Virus record (IMG/VR): IMGVR_UViG_3300023112_000044
Location: 1 to 37,959 of that record
From: a virus
Direction: 5' to 3' (one strand)
DNA length: 37,959 bases
Made by a program: the position numbers and the translations under genes. The notes under the pieces were generated by a model. The model made no database searches. It saw only the letters and a program-made list of their open reading frames with translations, and was not told where the DNA came from. How positions within the stretch are numbered: the stretch's first letter is position 1; each line of letters opens with the position of its first letter. This document shows, piece by piece, positions 1 to 9,273 of this stretch.

Positions 1-126
1 TCCCATGTGTAGTCCTCGAATTGAGCGTGGACGATTGCCCCGATTCGGTAGGTCGCCAGTGCCCCCGTGTCGAATGCTCCGGTCTGTAGTTTCGCCTGTG
101 TCCCCGGCGTGGTTATCTCGTATGTC
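1..126. repeat. Terminal direct repeat, left copy
   Basis: These 126 bases recur identically at 37827-37952. Reading through the join keeps the J open reading frame intact, so the contig is a circular or circularly permuted map overlapping itself. A perfect overlap of this length is typical of a k-mer assembler closing a circle, so it need not be a physical terminal repeat of the virion DNA. Confidence 0.95.
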
Positions 127-3100
127 CGAACTGCTGTCAGTGTCATGTTGCTCGGTGTGGAGCCGCTCCAGTTGCTGGCGCTGAAGTTTTTTATCTGAGT
201 AGTGCCACCAGTCCAGGCCGCCAGCGAGTTCGCCTCAGTGGCGATGGCTACGCTTCCGAAATTCCCCGCACTCGTAACCCCTCGCACCATGTACTTCTCG
301 GTCAGCCCGCTCGAGAGTGTCGGACACCATTCCCCGGTTACCAGTTTCCGATCATTGGTGGTTCCCACTGCCTGGCTCCCCACCCAATCGAGACCACGCC
401 GCACCTCGAACCTGTCCACGGTCTGGCTCGGCGAGTCCCATGAGATCTCGAGCAGGTCATCGTCCTGTGTGAGCGTCACGCCTGTAGGCGCATCTGGGAT
501 TGTTCGCATCCCTGAAGCCACGAAGGTGATCGGCGTGGTCGCTGTCGGCTGGAGTTGTGCGCCAGTTGGCGACACCGCTGTAACTGCGATCTGCTGCGAG
601 ACTCCAGCGGCGAATGGCAATGTCACCTGGCTGGCGGGCCAGGCCACCGTCATCTGCAATGAATACCTCGCCGCAGAGTTCGCTCGAGTCCAGACCAGGG
701 CACTGCCGATCGCCGTGTCATCGGGATACTGCCAGGAGATGGCCGCCTGGATCTCCTCGGTGCGTAACTCCACGGCGGTCAGGTACAGGACTTCCCCCGG
801 AGTGCTGTCAGGGTCGAGGATGTCCACGAAGGTCGAGGCCGCCGCCACGATGCCATCATCGTGAATGTCGGGCGAGTAAACCATCCCCTCGATCTTCCGG
901 CTGAGATCCCCGGTCGTGGTGATGGTCGAGATCACGATCTCCTTGCTGTGCGTTTCGTATGGCCCGAGCGTGTACAGATCTCCGGCTGCGGGCTGCACGG
1001 TCCAGGGCGCACTCACGGACAGCGATGCCCCGGCTGCATACGCCCCTGCGGCGCTTGAGACCGTCCTGGTCTCCCTCGAATCATCCCCACCACTGCGAAT
1101 CAGGATGGTGTAGTCCGTGCCCGCCTCGAGGACCACAGCCCTGTCCAGGGTGATGGATGAAGAACCGCCGCCAGTGGCCCGGCCACCTTCTCCCCACCTC
1201 GGGATGTCGTGCTGGATTTGCACGAGGTCGCCAGGCTCGCAAGCCACCGCATCGATGTCTGCATCGAAGGTCACCACCTCGCCGAGTTTCTCGATGTTCA
1301 TTCTGAATCTCGCCTCCCTGAGGGCTTGCGATTCCCTGGTCACCCCTGGTAGCTCGAGCCGAATGACTCGCTGCGGGAGGAGCGCCGCCACCGCATCCGG
1401 GTCATCGATCCCGACCACATCGACCTGATAATTGTTCGAGGCGTTCAGGAACTGCACATCGACTCGGGTGGGCCGCTCGAGGCGGCTCGTATATGACTGG
1501 CTCCAGGATCCGCTGATGATGTTTCCCATGTTGAACATCTGCGAGGGTGTCCGGCTCCGCTCGAATTTCACCTTGATCAACTCGCCGACAGTGAAGAGCG
1601 TGGCCCGAGCAGTGGCGCACACGGTCAGGGCGGCTTCCCAGGCCGACACGCTGCCGTCGAATACGCCATCCCAGATCGCTCGCTTCTCGCTTCCACCTTG
1701 CCCATCGTCCACCAGTTCATCGCACCAATCGGCCCAGTCCTTGAATGACTGTAGATCGATGTTCGTGGAGTCCACCCAGTTCCCGATGCCGTATCGATTG
1801 TTCGTCAGTAGGTCGTACACGATCCAGGCCGGATTGTCGTAGGGTGACGCATCGATGAAGAATGGAGTGGTCAGGCTTATCCCATCCCACTTGGTGAATT
1901 TGCGCCCTGTCACCTTCGTGATGACATTTGGAACTGCCGAGCCGTTGATGCTGCTGTCGCTGTCGATCTGCAATCGCACGATTGCCATGTTCGGGTAGGT
2001 GTAGACCTGATTCTGGATCTCCACCACGCTGTCCAGGCGTGTCCGGTATCCGTCGATGTCCTCGTCCACGCTTTCATGGTTCAACTCGAAGAGGTAGGTG
2101 CCCCTGTCGGCGAGTAATCCCGGAGCAGTCATGGCGACATCGATGCTGTAAAGGAATGGCCCCACCTGCTCGGCGGTGATGACCACTGGAGTCGTCACGC
2201 TCCACACGATGATCGGGTTCTCGTCGATGTCCACCTCGCTGGTGTTTCTGTATCTGTACCCGAGCGTCACGGTGCGAGCGACCACGCCGCTGGTGCCTGA
2301 GGTGTACAGCCCTTCAGGGAATAGAACATTGATCCGCACCTTGTCCACATCCGTGGTGGTCGTGTACGAAATCGGAGCGCCAGGTGATTCCCCACCGTCA
2401 ACATCTCCGCCGCTTACCCCGGACGATGTGCAATTCGTCATCGTCAGTACAGCCGTCCCTGTTCCCCATCTGGTGGTGATGGTTCCACTCGTCAGAACCT
2501 CATCCAGATTTGAATCCGCTGATACCGAGTGAACACGAATCCACGGGGGTGACCAACTCCCCTGGAGGACCACCGCTGTGCCTGTGATGCCATTCGATCC
2601 CGTGACCAATGCGCCGACTTGTGCATTTGATTGTGGCGACAATGTGCCAGAGATCTCGTACCAGGGCGATGTGATGAACCCCCCAGGCGGCAGGTCAATG
2701 CCCACCGTCTGCGTGGTGCGTGTGCCGTCACTCGCCAGGGCTGTCTGCGTGTTTGTTCCCAGGTTGCTGGTAACAGTGGCGAGACCAGCCGCATCATTCC
2801 CATTGATCGTGATGCTGTTGATCGCTGAGATCTCGCCCTCGCAAAGTCCGATGGTCAGGTCGAGCGATGACCCGTATGGATTCCCTGACGATGCCGGGTT
2901 GTTCCCGATCAGGTCCATCTCCAGAACATTCCCAGCGATCGGATGCGTGCCGTATGCGATCTTGATTGGTAGTCCGGCGGCGGCTGTCTGCTGTAGATTC
3001 TGGAATGTATAAGTGCTTGATGATGGACTATCGAATCCCTGGACCTCGGGCACGCCGAGGATCTTGCTGGCGACATAGTTAGTGCCCAACGAGATGGCGA

Positions 3101-3377
3101 TCCACTTGAGGGCTTTCAGGAACCATGTCCCGATCGTGGCCCAGTCCGCAGGTAGCGGAGTGAAGATCGCCTGACTGCCATCTTTAACTTCATGGGCTGA
3201 CCAGTCCGCCGGGCGGATGGTCTTCCCGTTATGGATACACGCCCAGGATGCACCATCGGCGGTGTCGCTCGGAGCGATCTGCTCGATGGTGGTGCCAACC
3301 TCCACCAGTTCTGCCTGGCGGCTGGCCCATCGCAGCGGGAACAATGAATCGAGGCGGCAAACTTCTATTCGATCCAT
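1..3377 (-). CDS. Tail-tip attachment protein J-like (N-terminal 1125 codons; continues across the junction)
   Basis: This is the host-recognition protein at the tail tip of siphophages, equivalent to lambda J. Translation starts at ATG 3377 behind a near-perfect Shine-Dalgarno, GGAGGTGAT, and overlaps the end of the NlpC/P60 gene by 13 bases. The frame is open to base 1 and continues through 37826 to a stop at 37562, giving about 1213 residues, close to lambda J (1132). Around residues 515-610 it has the family signature LLTNNRYGIG followed by a WCDE...DDGQGG stretch, as in lambda J. A fibronectin type III-like segment starts near residue 956 (PDAPTGVTL). The first 90 or so residues could be an I-like beta-grasp domain; that is inference. 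The distal part should determine the receptor. Confidence 0.93.
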   Translation of the reverse strand, partial: MDRIEVCRLDSLFPLRWASRQAELVEVGTTIEQIAPSDTADGASWACIHNGKTIRPADWSAHEVKDGSQAIFTPLPADWATIGTWFLKALKWIAISLGTNYVASKILGVPEVQGFDSPSSSTYTFQNLQQTAAAGLPIKIAYGTHPIAGNVLEMDLIGNNPASSGNPYGSSLDLTIGLCEGEISAINSITINGNDAAGLATVTSNLGTNTQTALASDGTRTTQTVGIDLPPGGFITSPWYEISGTLSPQSNAQVGALVTGSNGITGTAVVLQGSWSPPWIRVHSVSADSNLDEVLTSGTITTRWGTGTAVLTMTNCTSSGVSGGDVDGGESPGAPISYTTTTDVDKVRINVLFPEGLYTSGTSGVVARTVTLGYRYRNTSEVDIDENPIIVWSVTTPVVITAEQVGPFLYSIDVAMTAPGLLADRGTYLFELNHESVDEDIDGYRTRLDSVVEIQNQVYTYPNMAIVRLQIDSDSSINGSAVPNVITKVTGRKFTKWDGISLTTPFFIDASPYDNPAWIVYDLLTNNRYGIGNWVDSTNIDLQSFKDWADWCDELVDDGQGGSEKRAIWDGVFDGSVSAWEAALTVCATARATLFTVGELIKVKFERSRTPSQMFNMGNIISGSWSQSYTSRLERPTRVDVQFLNASNNYQVDVVGIDDPDAVAALLPQRVIRLELPGVTRESQALREARFRMNIEKLGEVVTFDADIDAVACEPGDLVQIQHDIPRWGEGGRATGGGSSSITLDRAVVLEAGTDYTILIRSGGDDSRETRTVSSAAGAYAAGASLSVSAPWTVQPAAGDLYTLGPYETHSKEIVISTITTTGDLSRKIEGMVYSPDIHDDGIVAAASTFVDILDPDSTPGEVLYLTAVELRTEEIQAAISWQYPDDTAIGSALVWTRANSAARYSLQMTVAWPASQVTLPFAAGVSQQIAVTAVSPTGAQLQPTATTPITFVASGMRTIPDAPTGVTLTQDDDLLEISWDSPSQTVDRFEVRRGLDWVGSQAVGTTNDRKLVTGEWCPTLSSGLTEKYMVRGVTSAGNFGSVAIATEANSLAAWTGGTTQIKNFSASNWSGSTPSNMTLTAVRTYEITTPGTQAKLQTGAFDTGALATYRIGAIVHAQFEDYTW

Positions 3378-3769
3378 GTGATCACCTCCACGGTCTGCTG
3401 CGCAACTTTCTGATAGGGCAACACATGAACACCGATGGCTCGAGTGGATTGAATGATGATGTTCTTCCCGATGTGTACGGCGACATGCGTGGCTCGAGGA
3501 TTCTCGCTGTGGGGATTCCGCATGATCAACAGGTCGCCCGGCTTCCGTGGTGCATCTTCAACATGGCATTCGTACTGACTGAGGATGCTCGGATCCACTT
3601 CCCCCGGCGTGTACTTCCGCATCCACTGACTGGCGATGTCGAAATCCAATGGGAACTCCAGACGGGTCAGCACCTCGAGCGCCAGGCCGAAACAATCGTA
3701 TGCCTCCGGTCCGACTCCGCCGAGTTCGTAGGGCTTGCCGATCAGGTCATCCCATGATCCAGGTCCCAT
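3365..3769 (-). CDS. NlpC/P60 peptidase, lambda K-like tail assembly protein
   Basis: A 134-residue cysteine peptidase of the NlpC/P60 fold, acting at the tail tip in assembly and in local cell-wall cleavage during DNA entry. The catalytic Cys lies in YDCFGLAL (C26) and the His in THVAVHIG (H95); a PGDLLIM strand precedes it, as is typical of the family. The ATG at 3769 overlaps the stop of the L-like gene (TGATG) and follows a GAGGAGGAG ribosome site, so a longer upstream reading in this frame is an out-of-frame shadow of the L gene. It lacks the N-terminal JAB metalloprotease domain that lambda K carries. The order L-K-J matches lambda. Confidence 0.92.
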   Translation of the reverse strand: MGPGSWDDLIGKPYELGGVGPEAYDCFGLALEVLTRLEFPLDFDIASQWMRKYTPGEVDPSILSQYECHVEDAPRKPGDLLIMRNPHSENPRATHVAVHIGKNIIIQSTRAIGVHVLPYQKVAQQTVEVITWIE

Positions 3770-4401
3770 CAGATTCTCCTCCTCGGTATTCCAGGGAAGC
3801 CGCCGAACCGGGCGGCGTTGTTGTGGACTTCGCAGCCGTTCGAGCCTTCGAGGGTCTTGTCGCAAGCCGTGCCTGATCCTGTTCCACCAGTGGCAATGAC
3901 CCATCCGCACTCGCCGGATGCAAATGCCCATCGGCATCGGTGCCTGTAGTATGTCTGATGTGGGAGGTCCACCTCGAAGAATGGATGATGGCTCAGTCGG
4001 AAATTGACGGCCTCCTCGGTGACGCTTACTTCCCTGATCATCAGGGTGGATTCGATGGTGGCGCTGCTTGATGCCAGGTTCGACTGGTGAACGATTCGCA
4101 TGACCACTTTCCTGTCGAGTAGACCGCCGTGGCTTTCCAGGTAGGCCGAGATCATCCGGTCCTGGTTGCTCACCACGACATTGATGTATGGAAGGTCTCC
4201 GGCGCTGGTCTCCTCGATCTGCTCGAACCCGATGGGAAATGGCGAGTACACATTGCTGGCGAAGGTGATGGCCTGTTCATTGTTGACCAGGCGGAACACC
4301 TCTGTGTCGGTGACATGGACCTCGAACAGGACCAGCCACGCCTCATCATCGTTGATGGCGTTCTTCGCTGTTTTGAGATCTGGATGAAGATCACGCACCA
4401 C
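3769..4401 (-). CDS. Minor tail protein L-like, with C-terminal four-cysteine cluster
   Basis: A 210-residue tail-tip protein in the position of lambda L. The N-terminal 150 residues are beta-rich, resembling small phage tail proteins of the DUF1833/DUF2163 sort. The C-terminal 60 residues hold four cysteines (RCRW, ECGW, ACDK and GCEV contexts) followed by NNAARFGGFPGIP, the pattern seen in L-type proteins; lambda L uses such cysteines to hold an iron-sulfur cluster. Metal binding here is inferred from the spacing. It overlaps its neighbours on both sides, consistent with coupled translation of the tip complex. Confidence 0.85.
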   Translation of the reverse strand: MVRDLHPDLKTAKNAINDDEAWLVLFEVHVTDTEVFRLVNNEQAITFASNVYSPFPIGFEQIEETSAGDLPYINVVVSNQDRMISAYLESHGGLLDRKVVMRIVHQSNLASSSATIESTLMIREVSVTEEAVNFRLSHHPFFEVDLPHQTYYRHRCRWAFASGECGWVIATGGTGSGTACDKTLEGSNGCEVHNNAARFGGFPGIPRRRI

Positions 4402-5944
4402 TGAGAACCTCCATCAACTGGCATCGGATCTCGAATGCCCCAGGAGCCAGCATCTCGATCTCGAGCGGGCTGACCAGGGCGGCGATCGATGTGGCTGCAT
4501 CCCCTGGCGCTGTCCAGGTGAACGCCTCCTCACCGCCATCCCTGTCCTCGAAGAACTGCACGAGCGTGTCCCGCTCCGCCTCGGTGAGTACCCATCTCAC
4601 ATCGTAGGATCGACGGGCGGCTGTACCGAGCGGCCTCGAGTGCGTGTACGGGAACTCGAAATCTGCCCGGTGAACCCGCAATGTGTGGCTTGTTTTCGTA
4701 GTCCGCTCGACTGTGAATGGAAGAGTTCCCTGGCTCGACCCTTCGCCCGCAACTGTCAGCGGCACCAGTGCCACACCCTGGGCTGCTGGGAAGTGGGTGA
4801 CGGCTCCGAACTCGTTCGTGTCTCGAGTGAGATGGACGGTCCCCATCCCGAGCGGCCAGTCTGTTCCAGGCTCGTACCTCCACTCGATGGCAAGGTATCG
4901 ACCTTGTGGATCGCTGAGTAGTTCCGGAACATTTTGAACGGGAAAGTACACGCCGGAGAATAGCGCAGATGTTGATCCACTCGGTGCGGTGTTCGTGGCT
5001 GCCACTCGAGCCTTCACGCTTCCGCCGCCATTATTTAGCAGCCCTGTGAATGCTCCGCCCTGAGTGATTCCGAACTGATGCCAGTATTGATCATCCGCTC
5101 CGCTGTCGGCTGTCGAAGACAAGCCATCTGAGTAGTACGAGATCGTGCTGTTCAGGTTCGGCGATGCCCAGTAGGTAGAGGCCAGCGTGCCAGGTGTGAC
5201 GAATGAATCAGAGGCGAGGGAGCGGTGCCACCACATCTCGATCGTAGGGTCAGCGATCCCGGAGGAGTTCAGCCGACCGAACTGATACGAGTTGGTGGCG
5301 ATCGTGTCGTCGTGCCGTGCCACCCCTGTCACCGTCTGCACCTGCGTGGTGGTTCCATCGTCAACGACAAGATTGATGGCACCCGTGCCCGTGGTATTGA
5401 ACTCCCGAAGCAGCCTACAGTAGAACGGAGACGGGACAGCGCCAGGCGCACCTGTTTGGCTGATCGGCACGGCCACCTGATCGAATGTGACGGTGGTGGT
5501 GGAGGACTGCACGAACTGGAATCGCCAGGCTCCGCCCGTGTATGCGATCTGGAAGATCCCCCTCGAGGGTGTCTGGTTGTCGTTGCCGAGGTACTTGACC
5601 CTGGAGATGTCCACGGTATCGGTGAGCAGCCCGATGAACTCTTCCCAATGGGTTCCATGTCCGATCTTATGGCTGGCGGCGAGGTATCCGTCCTGGACCC
5701 TGACCCCTCGATTGCCGATGGAGTTGTTGAATGATCCGGTGAACCCGCCGGAGGTGATCCCCTGTGCCAGGTTATGGAATGGCGTGGAAATCGAGACCGC
5801 CCCGGAAACTGTCGGCAGTGCTGGCGGCTCGTCAACTCGCTGATTCAGTAGCAGGTATGCGCCCGCTGTTGCCAGCACCGGAGAGTCTCCTGCGGAGTCC
5901 TGGAGGGACTCGAAGAATGCCGAGGGTAATGAGACCGAAGCCAT
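4391..5944 (-). CDS. Large minor tail protein with lambda M-like C-terminal domain
   Basis: A 517-residue protein between the tape measure and L-like genes, the place of lambda M (109 residues). Residues 1-400 are rich in Gly, Ser and Thr and look like beta sandwiches of a lectin or concanavalin kind; no precise family is recognised. The last 110 residues match the gpM/DUF2460 style: RSYDVRW, LT.AE....L..FF, then a GGEEAFTWTAPG stretch. The same pattern occurs in the 110-residue protein at 10421-10753. It may therefore be an M-type tip protein enlarged by an exposed adhesin or decoration region. Start ATG 5944 abuts the tape-measure stop. Confidence 0.75.
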   Translation of the reverse strand: MASVSLPSAFFESLQDSAGDSPVLATAGAYLLLNQRVDEPPALPTVSGAVSISTPFHNLAQGITSGGFTGSFNNSIGNRGVRVQDGYLAASHKIGHGTHWEEFIGLLTDTVDISRVKYLGNDNQTPSRGIFQIAYTGGAWRFQFVQSSTTTVTFDQVAVPISQTGAPGAVPSPFYCRLLREFNTTGTGAINLVVDDGTTTQVQTVTGVARHDDTIATNSYQFGRLNSSGIADPTIEMWWHRSLASDSFVTPGTLASTYWASPNLNSTISYYSDGLSSTADSGADDQYWHQFGITQGGAFTGLLNNGGGSVKARVAATNTAPSGSTSALFSGVYFPVQNVPELLSDPQGRYLAIEWRYEPGTDWPLGMGTVHLTRDTNEFGAVTHFPAAQGVALVPLTVAGEGSSQGTLPFTVERTTKTSHTLRVHRADFEFPYTHSRPLGTAARRSYDVRWVLTEAERDTLVQFFEDRDGGEEAFTWTAPGDAATSIAALVSPLEIEMLAPGAFEIRCQLMEVLSGA

Positions 5945-8580
5945 CAGCGCATGTCCCTACGGGTGGCCCTGGCGTTCCTCACTGCTCCCTCGATCGCTCG
6001 GCGACCAGCGGCACTGGTGAGCATTCGCTCGACGCTCGGGCCATCGACGGCGCTGATGTTGATGTTGATGGTTTCCGATCCCCGGCCAGAGCCTCGGAAG
6101 TCCACCGGGATGGATCGGCCATTCGGTAGCGGGACAACGGCCTCGCTCTGACCGCCCTCACCAATCATCGCCAGTGTTGGATTGTTGACGATCCCGCCGT
6201 GTGCGAACTTTTCTGGCCCGGCCCCATGTCCCCAGTCAACCCAGCCGCCGCCACCGCCGCCGCCAGAGCCACCACCGCCACCGGAGAAGCCAGCAGAGAG
6301 GAGGAGTTCGGCGAACTGTTGGACAACTTTCTTCGACATCAGCCTGTTGATCTCGCTGAGTACCGAGCGCAGGAATGATTTGAATGCCTCCTCGCCTTGA
6401 TCGGTTCCCGCTGCGACACTATCGAAGAATCTGGCGAGCGAGTCCTCGGCGATTTTCACCACCCGCTCCCCGAGGGCCTTGAATGTTTGCTCCAGTGTTT
6501 TCACGGGCTTGATGGCACCTTCGATCCCGCCCTTGAAACTCGCCCAGGCCACCTTTGAATTCTCCCAGAACACCACCAGCGAATCGTACCATCGCTCGGT
6601 TTCTACGGTGCCCCCTTCGAGATTCTCGAGGGTCTTCCCGGTCTGCTCGACCAGGGCGACCAGCGCCTCTGGTGCCTTTTCGCCGAGGGCTGCGAGTTCC
6701 TTTTCCAGTTTCTTCAGTTCCCTGGATGCGCTCGCAATCTCATCTGCATTCCAGTCGATGTCTGTCACTCCAAGGGCTGCGGACTGTATGCCCTCCACGA
6801 TTTCAACGATCCTCACCGATTGCTTTTCCCAGTCCATCCGCTCGCTGAGATCCCTGAGTAGTTCATGCGATGTCGGCCCGGCGATCAGTGGCGTGTCCTT
6901 ATCCCCCTCGGATAACTTGGTCGCTCCAGTGGTCCGGATGAGGTTTTCACGCTCCGTCTCGATTGCCATTCGCTCCTTCTTCAGCATGGCTCTGGTCTTG
7001 AACAGCACCTGCAATTCGACCTTTAGCGCATCGATCTCTGATTGCGGCAGCATCCGCTCGACTAGGCCAGGAACCAATGATGGATCATCTCGATCCGCTC
7101 CTGTCCTCCTGGCGCTTTCGATCAGGCTATCGAGATCAAGGTTCCTTGCAATCGCACCCTGGACCACTAGCAACCTGTTCGCCATCTCTTCACGAGATGC
7201 CATGAGTTTGTCCAGGCGGGTGTTTGACTTATCCACCTCGGTCTCGATGAACATCCCCACGCCAGGGATATCGGAAAACGCATCGATCCAATCCTGCACA
7301 CCGCTGGCGAGTTGTCCCCACACGAATCGTATGCCCTCGACAGCCAGCAGGAATGAGTTCAGCATGAACATGAATCCATTGGTCAGTGTTTGTAACACTG
7401 GCAGCACCAGCAGGAATGCCTTCCGGAACTCCAGCCCGGCGATCCCCGCCCTGATTCTGAGTTCATCCATCCGGGCGATGAGGCCATCGAGGTGGTTCCC
7501 GAGGCCATCGAATGCTGTATCGGCGAAGTCCATCGCCAGTATTTTCATCAGGCTCGTGAACTTGTCGAGCGTGACGGCGAGCGTGCCCTGCATCAGTTCA
7601 TAGGATGTATCGAGTTCGTCGAGCAGCCCCCGCTGTTCGGTCAGCATCTCATTGAAGATCCGGCCCTCGTCGCTTGAGAGTTTCAATGCCCCACGATAGC
7701 CTCGCTGGTCTGCGAACACCTGGGAAAATGGAACACCGATGCGGAGTGCTTCCTCTCGGATGTCCACGATAGTCTGGCCGAAGTTTCTGCCCGCCAGCAT
7801 ACTCTCGGAGAACTCGATCCCCAGCGAGCGAAGCACCTTCTGCATTCCCTCGGTCGGCGTGATGAATGCTTTCATCGTGCCAGCCAATTCGGTCGTCGCC
7901 TCTTCAGTACTGCCAGCCGTTCTTGTGATCAACGACAGCGACACCAGCATCTGGTCAACATCGACATGGGCCGCCTCGAAGGATGCCCCGACCTTGCCAA
8001 CATTGTTGGCGATCTCCTCGAGGGTCGTTTTCCCCTGGACCTGTGCAGCGAACAATGACTGCGCCAGAGCGTTGATGCCATCTGCACCACTGACTCCGAA
8101 TGAGTTGGCGACCACCGCCAGGCCGCTGACAGTTGCCGATAGGTCTGCTGATCCAGCGACTGCGAGCCGGGTGGCGATGTTCAAGGTTTCCATCGCATCG
8201 CTGGCCTTCGTTCCAGCACTGATGACATTGAACAAGCCATCGGCCAGTTTCTCGGGAGCGATGCCGGATTCGACTGACAACTGCTGGACCTGTTCGGTGA
8301 ACCCCTCGAGGCTGTCCCGTGCCTCTTTCCCGAGCGTGCCGACCTTCGCCATCTCCCTGTTGAACTCTGCCGGACCACGGACCAGCGCCTGGAACCCGCC
8401 GAGGACTGCGAGCAGCGCCACCGCCTGAGTTCTGGCACCAGCCATCATGCTTCGCATCGCACGCCCGGCTCGGATGGTCTGCGTCCTGATCGTGGCGAGA
8501 CTCCTGCGGACCGCAGTGAATGCGGGTTTCGTCAGGTTCTTCGCCATGAGTCGGATGTTCAGCAGTGCGGAACTAGCCAT
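5944..8580 (-). CDS. Tape measure protein
   Basis: About 878 residues. It sets tail length and is ejected with the DNA. The N-terminal 350 residues match the TP901 tape-measure core (AEFNREMAKVGTL, then an Ala/Gly-rich helical stretch with LAVVANSFG and GKTTLEEIANNVGKVG). Hydrophobic segments lie near residues 390-430 and charged helices beyond 500. The C terminus has a Gly-rich linker followed by FAHGGIVNNPTLAMIGEGG, a common tape-measure ending. At about 1.5 angstroms per residue the tail would be near 130 nm. ATG 8580 is chosen because GAGA lies six bases upstream; ATG 8586 and TTG 8592 are possible alternatives in the same frame. Confidence 0.95.
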   Translation of the reverse strand: MASSALLNIRLMAKNLTKPAFTAVRRSLATIRTQTIRAGRAMRSMMAGARTQAVALLAVLGGFQALVRGPAEFNREMAKVGTLGKEARDSLEGFTEQVQQLSVESGIAPEKLADGLFNVISAGTKASDAMETLNIATRLAVAGSADLSATVSGLAVVANSFGVSGADGINALAQSLFAAQVQGKTTLEEIANNVGKVGASFEAAHVDVDQMLVSLSLITRTAGSTEEATTELAGTMKAFITPTEGMQKVLRSLGIEFSESMLAGRNFGQTIVDIREEALRIGVPFSQVFADQRGYRGALKLSSDEGRIFNEMLTEQRGLLDELDTSYELMQGTLAVTLDKFTSLMKILAMDFADTAFDGLGNHLDGLIARMDELRIRAGIAGLEFRKAFLLVLPVLQTLTNGFMFMLNSFLLAVEGIRFVWGQLASGVQDWIDAFSDIPGVGMFIETEVDKSNTRLDKLMASREEMANRLLVVQGAIARNLDLDSLIESARRTGADRDDPSLVPGLVERMLPQSEIDALKVELQVLFKTRAMLKKERMAIETERENLIRTTGATKLSEGDKDTPLIAGPTSHELLRDLSERMDWEKQSVRIVEIVEGIQSAALGVTDIDWNADEIASASRELKKLEKELAALGEKAPEALVALVEQTGKTLENLEGGTVETERWYDSLVVFWENSKVAWASFKGGIEGAIKPVKTLEQTFKALGERVVKIAEDSLARFFDSVAAGTDQGEEAFKSFLRSVLSEINRLMSKKVVQQFAELLLSAGFSGGGGGSGGGGGGGWVDWGHGAGPEKFAHGGIVNNPTLAMIGEGGQSEAVVPLPNGRSIPVDFRGSGRGSETININISAVDGPSVERMLTSAAGRRAIEGAVRNARATRRDMR

Positions 8581-8935
8581 CGGCATTCTCAATCGTCTGG
8601 ATCTCGCCGACCACTACAGCATGAGCATCAAGGAATGATTGCGACTGGTCGAGGATGCCACCAGCCACTGGCCAATGGCCATCCCTGGCGTGAGCCACAT
8701 ACCTGATGACGGTCGAGATGTATGGGTCGATGAATTTACGAGGGCATCGCTTCAGGCCGATCGTGCCTGTGCCATTGCATCTGGTGCAGTCCTGCCAGCG
8801 GCCACACCCGCAGGGATACCGATCGAGATCGTGCGGCGTGTCGGTGTCGCATCCCCAGTCGGCTCGGAACCGCTCGGCGGATTCCGTCCCCTGGGAACAT
8901 ATCGAACAGTCCATCGGGTAGAGTCCCATCGCCAT
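8573..8935 (-). CDS. T part of the GT tail assembly chaperone, zinc-knuckle type
   Basis: A 120-codon open frame between G and the tape measure, where lambda T lies. It is in the -1 frame relative to G and is open from the GGGAAAC site at the end of G, adding six residues (LIIGTR) before its first ATG at 8935. The fusion GT would be about 233 residues (9273-8573). The T part has CSIC, then CGCGRWQDCTRCNGTG and a final RCP, a DnaJ-like zinc-knuckle spacing unlike the lambda T domain. It probably binds the tape measure during tail assembly. It could also start alone at ATG 8935, but it has no good ribosome site there. Confidence 0.8.
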   Translation of the reverse strand: MAMGLYPMDCSICSQGTESAERFRADWGCDTDTPHDLDRYPCGCGRWQDCTRCNGTGTIGLKRCPRKFIDPYISTVIRYVAHARDGHWPVAGGILDQSQSFLDAHAVVVGEIQTIENADG

Positions 8936-8949
8936 CCTAGTTCCTATGA

Positions 8950-9273
8950 TCAGTTTCCCTGGTCGCCGCCAGTCAACCCCGACAGCGATGCGATGAACTC
9001 AAAGACCTTCACCGCTACATCGACAGGTAACGCATCGAGGTTCTCGCCACTACATGGAAGGGCTGCGCCTTCGCCAGTGGTCACGCCGTCCCAACTCTTT
9101 ACACACTTATGCAGAACCTGATACACGCCATCGGCATTGGTCTCGACATTCGATAGCGTCTGTGACAGGCCCAAGACTTGCCGACCAGTAAGCGACACCA
9201 CCGAGAATGTAGCACCCTCCACATCGACGGTATGCTGCTGGGTCGGGTCGATTACAATCCCCACTACAGGCAC
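8950..9273 (-). CDS. Tail assembly chaperone G
   Basis: A 107-residue protein directly between the tail tube and tape measure genes, the invariant place of lambda G. It starts with GTG at 9273, overlapping the tail-tube stop. It is a small alpha/beta protein with no obvious motif, as usual for G proteins. The last codons GGA AAC form the frameshift heptamer, so most ribosomes make G and a minority make GT, which together coat the tape measure until the tube polymerises. The function is inferred from position plus the frameshift signal. Confidence 0.87.
   Translation of the reverse strand: MPVVGIVIDPTQQHTVDVEGATFSVVSLTGRQVLGLSQTLSNVETNADGVYQVLHKCVKSWDGVTTGEGAALPCSGENLDALPVDVAVKVFEFIASLSGLTGGDQGN
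8953..8959 (-). promoter_or_regulatory. Programmed -1 frameshift slippery site GGGAAAC
   Basis: The minus strand reads CAG GGA AAC TGA in the G frame, so the heptamer G GGA AAC sits in the correct X XXY YYZ phase directly before the G stop codon. A -1 slip enters the T frame, which has no stop before 8573. GGGAAAC is of the same class as the lambda GGGAAAG site. Confidence 0.88.

Noticed and set aside
6479-7603. 374-codon plus-strand open frame
   Set aside because: Antisense to the tape-measure gene, Ser/Arg-rich, no family resemblance.
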